This document shows positions 57,022-64,000 of a stretch of DNA of 64,000 bases, piece by piece (the stretch's first letter is position 1; every line of letters begins with the position of its first letter). Position numbers and translations under genes: made by a program. The notes beneath the pieces were generated by a model. That model had not been told where the DNA came from. It did not search any database and worked only from the letters and a program-made list of their open reading frames with translations. The stretch comes from Shewanella sp. SNU WT4 (GTDB taxonomy: Bacteria; Pseudomonadota; Gammaproteobacteria; Enterobacterales; Shewanellaceae): assembly GCF_006494715.1 (NCBI RefSeq), contig NZ_CP041151.1, positions 3,162,001-3,226,000 of the forward strand. Reading direction: 5' to 3'.

Positions 57022-57915
57022 ATGACCCAACCTTTTAACTTCGAACAAGCCCTTAAAGATCTGCAGTCAGGTAAAAGCCTCACAGGTAAAGACAGCATTC
57101 TTGGTCCACTGATCAAGCAACTCACTGAAGCGGCTCTCCAGGCTGAGCTTGAGCAGCATTTAGCGCATGATCCTCTGCCTAATCGTAAAAATGGCAAAAC
57201 CCCTAAGACCATTAAGCATCCGTCCGGTAACTTTGAGTTAGACACCCCTAGAGACCGCAATGGCACTTTTGAACCTCAGTTGATTAAGAAAAATCAAACT
57301 ACGCTAACCGATGAAATCGAACGTAAAGTGTTATCGATGTTCAGTATAGGTATGAGCTATCGCGATATTAATCAACATGTTGAAGATATGTATGGGATCA
57401 ATGTATCTAACGCAACAGTCAGTGCTATCACTGATAAACTCATCCCCGAACTTAAAGCGTGGCAACAGCGCCCATTAGATAGCCATTATCCTATCGTTTG
57501 GCTTGATGCGATACATTATAAAGTCAAAGAGGATGGGCGTTACGTCAGTAAAGCCGTTTACACATTGTTAGCGCTTAATATGAAAGGAAAAAAGGAAATT
57601 TTAGGGCTTCATTTATCCGAAAATGAAGGCGCTAATTACTGGCTATCCGTACTGACCGATCTTAATAATCGTGGTGTAAAAGATATTCTTATCGCCTGTG
57701 TTGACGGCTTGACCGGTTTCCCTGAGGCGATAGCCAGTATCTTCCCTAATACGGAAACACAGCTATGTGTTATCCACCAGATCCGCAACTCAATGAAGTA
57801 TGTCGCCTCAAAACATCAGAAAGCGTTTATGGCTGATTTAAAGCCTGTGTATCGAGCCGTGAGTAAAGAAGCCGCAGAGATGGCATTGGACGAACTGGAG
57901 GCCAAATGGGGTGAT
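57022..57915 (+). pseudogene. IS256-family transposase, 5' part (broken)
   Basis: 298 codons (MTQPFNFEQALKDLQSGKS...) after an AGGA ribosome site. It contains the catalytic Asp in PIVWLDAIHYK and the Asp in ACVDGLTGFPEA and the CVIHQIRNS block. The third catalytic residue (Glu) lies in the 3' part. Interrupted after GGTGAT by the IS1634-like element; rejoining to 59643 gives an unbroken 400-residue protein. Confidence 0.9.
57911..57915. repeat. Target-site duplication (left) of the IS1634-family element
   Basis: GTGAT, repeated at 59638-59642. Confidence 0.88.
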
Positions 57916-59637
57916 CCGTCATTCCGCACCTAATTTTCGATTTAAAAAAACTTGACGGCGATCGGCCATTCTGATCTATTACTACTTTTTGCAGGTAGAT
58001 CATTATGCCCACTCCCGCTATCGCTATTCGTAACCTCGACCACCTTGGTTTGGTGGCTGCACTTTGCCAAGAACTCGGCATTGCTCGCATGATTGATGCG
58101 GTGCTCCCCAAAACGCCGCCCTACAAAGTTTCACATGGTGAAGCGTTGGTGGCGATGATACTGAATGGTCTTGGCTTTCATAGTTCGACCTTGCACATGT
58201 TCCCGCAATTCTTTGCCAACAAGCCTGTAGAGCGTCTGATTGGCCCGGGGATCTGTGCCGATGACCTCAATGATGACGTGCTCGGCCGCTGCCTTGATGC
58301 CCTCTTTGAGGCCGATGTCAGCACGCTTTATCAGGTGATGGCGGAACAGGTCGTAGAGCGATTGGAGCTCAAAAGTACGGCAGTGCACCTCGATATCACC
58401 AGCTTCCACGTCGATGGCGCCTATGACCAAACCGATGGCGAAAAGCTCGGTAAGTTGCAATTGGTACGTGGCTATAGCCGCGACCATCGGCCCGAGCTGA
58501 ACCAGGTTATCCTAGAACTTATCTGCGAAAATCAGGCCGGCCTGCCCATCTACATGCAGGCCTTGAGTGGTAATAGTAATGATACCAAGGCCTTTGCCCA
58601 GACCGTACGGCGCCACTTGAGCAGTCTCAAGGCCGCGCAGGAGAGTCGTTACCTGGTCGGCGATGCGGCGCTGTATTGCGCTGATACCTTGCAACTACTG
58701 GCTCAACAGCAACAGTTGTTCGTGACTCGAGTGCCTGTCACACTCAATGAGGCCAAGCGGGCCGTGGCAACCATTGGCACCCAGTCGCTGGTCGCGCTGG
58801 GCAATGGCTATCATGGCTGTTGGCAAAGCGCCAATTATGCCGACGTCGCGCAGCGTTGGTTGCTGGTGCGCAGCGAACAGGCTAGCCACCGTGAGCAGCA
58901 AACATTAGCCAAAAATCTACTTAAAGACAGCACGCGTGAGCTGAAAGCCTTCAACAAATTATGTGCCCAGCGTTTTGCCTGCGAGGCCGATGCGCAGGCT
59001 GAATTAGCCCGTTTTGCTGCCAGCTTAAATCTGCTGCAACTGGAAGCAGAGGTCGTGAGTGAACCTCTCTATGCTGGGCGCGGAAGGCCGCAAAAGGGTG
59101 AAGTGCCGGTGAGCTACCAATTTCACATCAAGGGGTTAGCCGCAAGTAGCTTGGCGCGGGTAGCAGAAGCGCGCAACCAGACAGGGGTGTTCATCCTCGC
59201 GACCAATGATCACAGTGAAACGCTCACCATGGTTGAGCTGTTGGCAATTTATAAAGCCCAGCAAAACGTCGAGCGTGGGTTTCGCTTTCTGAAAAGTCCC
59301 GAATTTTTAACCTCCTCGTTGTATCTTAAAAAACCGGAACGTATCGAAGCATTGCTGATGGTGATGACCAGTAGCCTGATGATTTATGCGGCGCTAGAGC
59401 ACCGGATCCGGCAGGGTTTAGTAGAGCAGAATCGCAGTGTGGCGGACATGAAAAAGAAACCCACGCAAAAACCGACAGCGCGGTGGATTTTTTTACGCTT
59501 TGGCGGGGTACACGAATACCAGTTGGGAGAAGCGCCACCTCAAGTTACGGGACTCACGGTGGACCAACAGATCATTCTCGACGTGCTAGGCGAACGCTAT
59601 CGACAAATTTATTCCTAAATCAGGTGCGGAATGTCGG
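57916..59637 (+). mobile_element. IS1634-family element inserted into the IS256-family element
   Basis: 1722 bp, ends CCGTCATTCCGCACC (left) and complement CCGACATTCCGCACC (right), with GTGAT target duplications. Its GC content is visibly higher than that of the neighbouring IS elements. Confidence 0.92.
58005..59618 (+). CDS. IS1634-family transposase
   Basis: 537 residues from the ATG at 58005, preceded by AGGTAG. N-terminal DUF4277-like part (IAIRNLDHLGLVAALCQELGIARMIDAVLP), a DDE core with the Asp in HLDITSFHVDG and in YLVGDAALYC, and the Y-2-Q-3-E-6-K motif YKAQQNVERGFRFLK. Intact frame. Confidence 0.92.
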   Translation: MPTPAIAIRNLDHLGLVAALCQELGIARMIDAVLPKTPPYKVSHGEALVAMILNGLGFHSSTLHMFPQFFANKPVERLIGPGICADDLNDDVLGRCLDALFEADVSTLYQVMAEQVVERLELKSTAVHLDITSFHVDGAYDQTDGEKLGKLQLVRGYSRDHRPELNQVILELICENQAGLPIYMQALSGNSNDTKAFAQTVRRHLSSLKAAQESRYLVGDAALYCADTLQLLAQQQQLFVTRVPVTLNEAKRAVATIGTQSLVALGNGYHGCWQSANYADVAQRWLLVRSEQASHREQQTLAKNLLKDSTRELKAFNKLCAQRFACEADAQAELARFAASLNLLQLEAEVVSEPLYAGRGRPQKGEVPVSYQFHIKGLAASSLARVAEARNQTGVFILATNDHSETLTMVELLAIYKAQQNVERGFRFLKSPEFLTSSLYLKKPERIEALLMVMTSSLMIYAALEHRIRQGLVEQNRSVADMKKKPTQKPTARWIFLRFGGVHEYQLGEAPPQVTGLTVDQQIILDVLGERYRQIYS

Positions 59638-59642
59638 GTGAT
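59638..59642. repeat. Target-site duplication (right) of the IS1634-family element
   Basis: GTGAT, matching 57911-57915. Confidence 0.88.
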
Positions 59643-59951
59643 GCTTATCCGCTGGTAATCAACTCTTGGCGTCGCAAATGGCATAATTTGTCCCATTATT
59701 TTAGGTACCCAGAACATATCAGGAAAGTGATTTACACGACCAATGCCGTTGAGGCGGTACATCGCCAATTTAGAAAGCTCACCAAAACCAAAGGTGCTTT
59801 TCCTAATGAAAATAGCTTGTTGAAGCTACTTTATGCAGGCATATTAAACGCCTCAGATAAATGGACCATGCCAATCCACAATTGGAGCCTTTGTTTATCT
59901 CAGTTAGCGATTTATTTTGAAGGGCGTTTAGATAGCGTGCTAGAAATTTAA
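59643..59951 (+). pseudogene. IS256-family transposase, 3' part (broken)
   Basis: 103 codons, AYPLVINSWRRKWHNLSHYFRYPEHIRKVIYTTNAVEAVHRQFRKLTK..., with the catalytic Glu in TTNAVEAVHRQFRK. Continues the 5' part at 57022-57915 in frame. The remnant cannot be expressed as a transposase on its own. Confidence 0.9.
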
Positions 59952-59978
59952 AAATTAGCCTGACACAGAATTTTGAAC

Positions 59979-60490
59979 GCCCTCCTGCAATTTGCTATTA
60001 ATAGCTAGATTTCAGTCATAAATGACACTCACTTACCATTTTTTTATTTGCGCTAAATAAGCCTCAAAAACAAACTAAACTTACGCTAACTAATACTCTG
60101 ATACAGGTAAATCTATAATAACTTGACGATATTCCAGCTAATTAGTTTCACTATCCCCCCAGCAGCGGACTCAACATTTCAGCTACATTAATCAGGCTCG
60201 GTTACGCCATTGACTGGCCACAACCAAGCTGGTAGGTGAATTACTACAGCGCCACACCTCAAATGAATTGCATGATAATTGCAGCCAAAGTGTTTCATTA
60301 ATGTTTTTGCAAATAAAGTCATTATTTGGTCAACTTGGATATCGACAATCACAGCGTCGTGGGTATAATGCGCAGCTCATTCTTGGCGTCACTTTCGAGT
60401 TAAATGAATTACAATTTCTTTTATAATCCTAGTGATAAACAAAACGCGATACATTCATCAGCGATTGAATTAAAGGCTTAGCCATAATAA
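59979..60490. other. Intergenic stretch before the diguanylate cyclase gene
   Basis: 512 bp, AT-rich. No gene. A TATAAT-like -10 (GGGTATAATGCG, around 60361-60372) could be the promoter of the downstream gene. No other structure recognised. Confidence 0.45.
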
Positions 60491-61834
60491 ATGTTAAAAA
60501 AAATATTCACATTTGCCTTAATCGTCATGCTGTTAATGTTAGCAACCGAAAATTTAGTGTGCGATTTCGATGAAGAGCTCGACAAGCAGCATTTGCCTTT
60601 GGTCATCGCAGAGTTAAACGAGGCGGCCAAAGTCGTCTTTAATGGCGCCTTAGTTTCTACCGAAGTGATTGACCAAATGGTCAACCTCTCTGATAACCAC
60701 GATTTACCATTAAAAAAATTCAATCGCCTAGCCGCTGAATTAAAAGAAAGTTACCGCGATATCGACACTATTGTATTGTCGCCCGATGGGATTGTTTCTT
60801 ATATATATCCGTTAGCGGGCAATACCAAGGGACTGGGGGTTAATATCCTAGAAGATAATTCCCGTAGCCTAGGCAGTAAAGAGACCAAATTAAATAACGA
60901 TGCTGTCATTATTGGCCCGGTAAAACTTAATCAAAATGGCACGATAGCCTTTATCGTTAGGCGCTCAGTTTACACTGCTGATGGATTTTGGGGATTTGTC
61001 AGTACCACAGTCAATGTCAATAGCATCATCAATGCGGTTGATAAAGTGCTCGTCAAAAATGGCATAGAAAATTATCAGCTATTAGGTCATGACCCTGATA
61101 GTAAAAATAAATATAGTAAAATGATCAGTTCAAAAGGAATAATACATAACCGTCAATTAACGGATGGCAACAGCACTAAACTGACTATTTTTAACCATCG
61201 CTGGGAATTGACTATCGTTAAATGTCATTCGAGTCTGTTAATTAAGTTTTTAGTATTTTTATCACTATTGACTCTTGTCATATTCATTATGGTGCTTTTT
61301 AGCTATTTCAGAAAATATCAAGGTGTTCAAAAAGATAAGAATCAATTAGTCAATGATGCTCATACCGACTTTTTAACTGGCCTACTCAATCGCCGCGGCT
61401 TTGAACACCAAATAAGTCATATCAATAACGCTATGTCTTATGGCGCGGTTGCTATCTTTGACATAGATTTCTTTAAAAAAATCAACGACTCCTATGGCCA
61501 TGATGTCGGAGATGACATTTTGGTCGGCTTTGCCAATTGCTGTAAGCGCTACATAAATAGCAACTATGTATTATCACGCAGCGGTGGTGAAGAGTTTATC
61601 TTGTTGATGCCAAACACTCAGCTAGCCCAAGCAACCCTTGTGTGTGATAACTTAAGAATATTGATTTCAAAAGAAAAATTTGCCATAGATGATATTAGCA
61701 TAAATATTACTATGAGTGCTGGCGTCGCAGAATTTCAACAAGTGAGTGATATCAAACAGGCGCTAACACTGGCAGACAAAGCGTTATATCGCGCTAAGCA
61801 TGCCGGACGTGATCAAGTGTGCGTCAGCCAATAG
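60491..61834 (+). CDS. CHASE-GGDEF membrane diguanylate cyclase
   Basis: 447 residues. Membrane segments at about 5-19 and 249-272 bracket a periplasmic domain with a CHASE-like block (TIVLSPDGIVSYIYPLAGNTKGLG, about 93-116). The cytoplasmic GGDEF domain (about 290-447) starts TDFLTGLLNRRGFE and has GGEEF at 365-369, an active-type motif. The RxxD inhibitory site that normally precedes it reads NSNY, so product inhibition through that site is unlikely. It should make c-di-GMP, which in this group acts on FlrA and motility. No ribosome site is obvious. Confidence 0.9.
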   Translation: MLKKIFTFALIVMLLMLATENLVCDFDEELDKQHLPLVIAELNEAAKVVFNGALVSTEVIDQMVNLSDNHDLPLKKFNRLAAELKESYRDIDTIVLSPDGIVSYIYPLAGNTKGLGVNILEDNSRSLGSKETKLNNDAVIIGPVKLNQNGTIAFIVRRSVYTADGFWGFVSTTVNVNSIINAVDKVLVKNGIENYQLLGHDPDSKNKYSKMISSKGIIHNRQLTDGNSTKLTIFNHRWELTIVKCHSSLLIKFLVFLSLLTLVIFIMVLFSYFRKYQGVQKDKNQLVNDAHTDFLTGLLNRRGFEHQISHINNAMSYGAVAIFDIDFFKKINDSYGHDVGDDILVGFANCCKRYINSNYVLSRSGGEEFILLMPNTQLAQATLVCDNLRILISKEKFAIDDISINITMSAGVAEFQQVSDIKQALTLADKALYRAKHAGRDQVCVSQ

Positions 61835-62056
61835 CTCGCACGCGAAAAGAGTTTGCAGAGTTTTCGTATTCATAGTCAGCAGAGTTTTCATGTAAGTTAG
61901 ATGAATAATTTTCAAGTGATGTCGTGTGTACTCTCAAGAGTAAATTGATTCATTGAGCACCTGTCACCTCAATCATCTGGAACAAGCTAGCAACTCCATC
62001 TAGGCGCGATTAGCGCAAGCTTGCCGCCACGAACAACTCATATGAGTGATTCCGCT
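61835..62056. other. Intergenic stretch after the diguanylate cyclase
   Basis: About 220 bp without a gene; contains no clear terminator. Confidence 0.4.
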
Positions 62057-62108
62057 CAAGCTTACCAATAAGGCTTACAAATCAAGCTTACAAATAAGGC
62101 TTATAAAC
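62057..62108. repeat. 26-bp tandem repeat next to the second IS911-like copy
   Basis: Two adjacent 26-bp units (CAAGCTTAC.AATAAGGCTTA.AAA.) differ at about three positions. They lie 42 bp outside the IS end. No function known. Confidence 0.6.
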
Positions 62109-62157
62109 CAGAATAACAAGCAAGTGCTAGCACCTTACTAGCCAGTATCTGTAGTGG

Positions 62158-64000
<1,843 letters not shown>

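Larger units (their letters stand above)
56971..59978 (+). mobile_element. IS256-family element, interrupted by an IS1634-family element
   Basis: Outer ends share GTTCA-AATTCTGTGTCA as inverted repeats (left GTTCATAATTCTGTGTCA; complement of right GTTCAAAATTCTGTGTCA). Without the inserted 1722-bp element and one 5-bp duplication it would be 1281 bp, normal for the family. Target duplication of the outer element not identified. Inactivated by the insertion. Confidence 0.88.

Overview
The window holds almost the entire polar-flagellum and chemotaxis regulon of a Shewanella-like marine gammaproteobacterium, with an insertion-sequence-rich flank. The assignment rests on gene order (flhG-flhF-flhA-flhB ... 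flrC-flrB-flrA-fliS-fliT-fliD-flaG-two flagellins-flgL ... flgB-cheR-cheV-flgA-flgM-flgN-flgP-flgO-flgT), on the FlrA/FlrBC sigma54 hierarchy shared with Vibrio and Shewanella, on short flagellins of about 272 residues, and on protein similarity. The species is not proven; Shewanella is the best guess. || Layout: 1-17721 (minus strand) carries the 3' part of the regulon: fliE-fliF-fliG-fliH-fliI-fliJ, fliK-fliL-fliM-fliN-fliO-fliP-fliQ-fliR-flhB and flhA-flhF-flhG (flhG cut by the window edge). 18052-22040 holds the regulators flrB-flrC and flrA. 22313-26875 holds fliS, a FliT-like chaperone, fliD, flaG and two flagellins. 26968-34661 holds flgL-flgK-flgJ-flgI-flgH-flgG-flgF. An IS911-like element carrying a group II intron (34743-38277) lies between flgF and flgE. 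38489-41513 holds flgE-flgD-flgC-flgB. An IS4-type element (41640-43058) splits the terminator between cheR and flgB. cheR-cheV follow on the minus strand, then flgA, flgM-flgN on plus, flgO-flgP on minus, and flgT, a Maf-type flagellin glycosyltransferase and a small unknown gene on plus. || After a tRNA-Arg(CCU) the window turns accessory: a lipoprotein amidohydrolase divergent from a TetR regulator, an IS4-family element (55401-56791), an IS256-family element interrupted by an IS1634-family element (56971-59978), a CHASE-GGDEF diguanylate cyclase, and a second copy, in inverted orientation, of the IS911-like element with the same intron at the same site (62150 to the window end). || How it works together: FlrA (with sigma54) should turn on flrBC and early operons, FlrC later ones, and sigma28, held back by FlgM, the last ones. 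Matches to the sigma54 -24/-12 consensus can be read upstream of flhA, fliK, fliE, flrB, flgF, flgB and flgO, and sigma28-type promoters upstream of one flagellin, cheV and flgM. The IS insertions hit intergenic sites, and all flagellar reading frames inside the window look intact. || Main things to look at: the transposase-in-group-II-intron nesting, present twice; an IS placed exactly in a terminator loop that brings its own inward-facing terminators; an IS placed about 20 bp upstream of the flgF sigma54 promoter; FlhB with NPEH instead of NPTH; FlrA with GSFTGA instead of GAFTGA.
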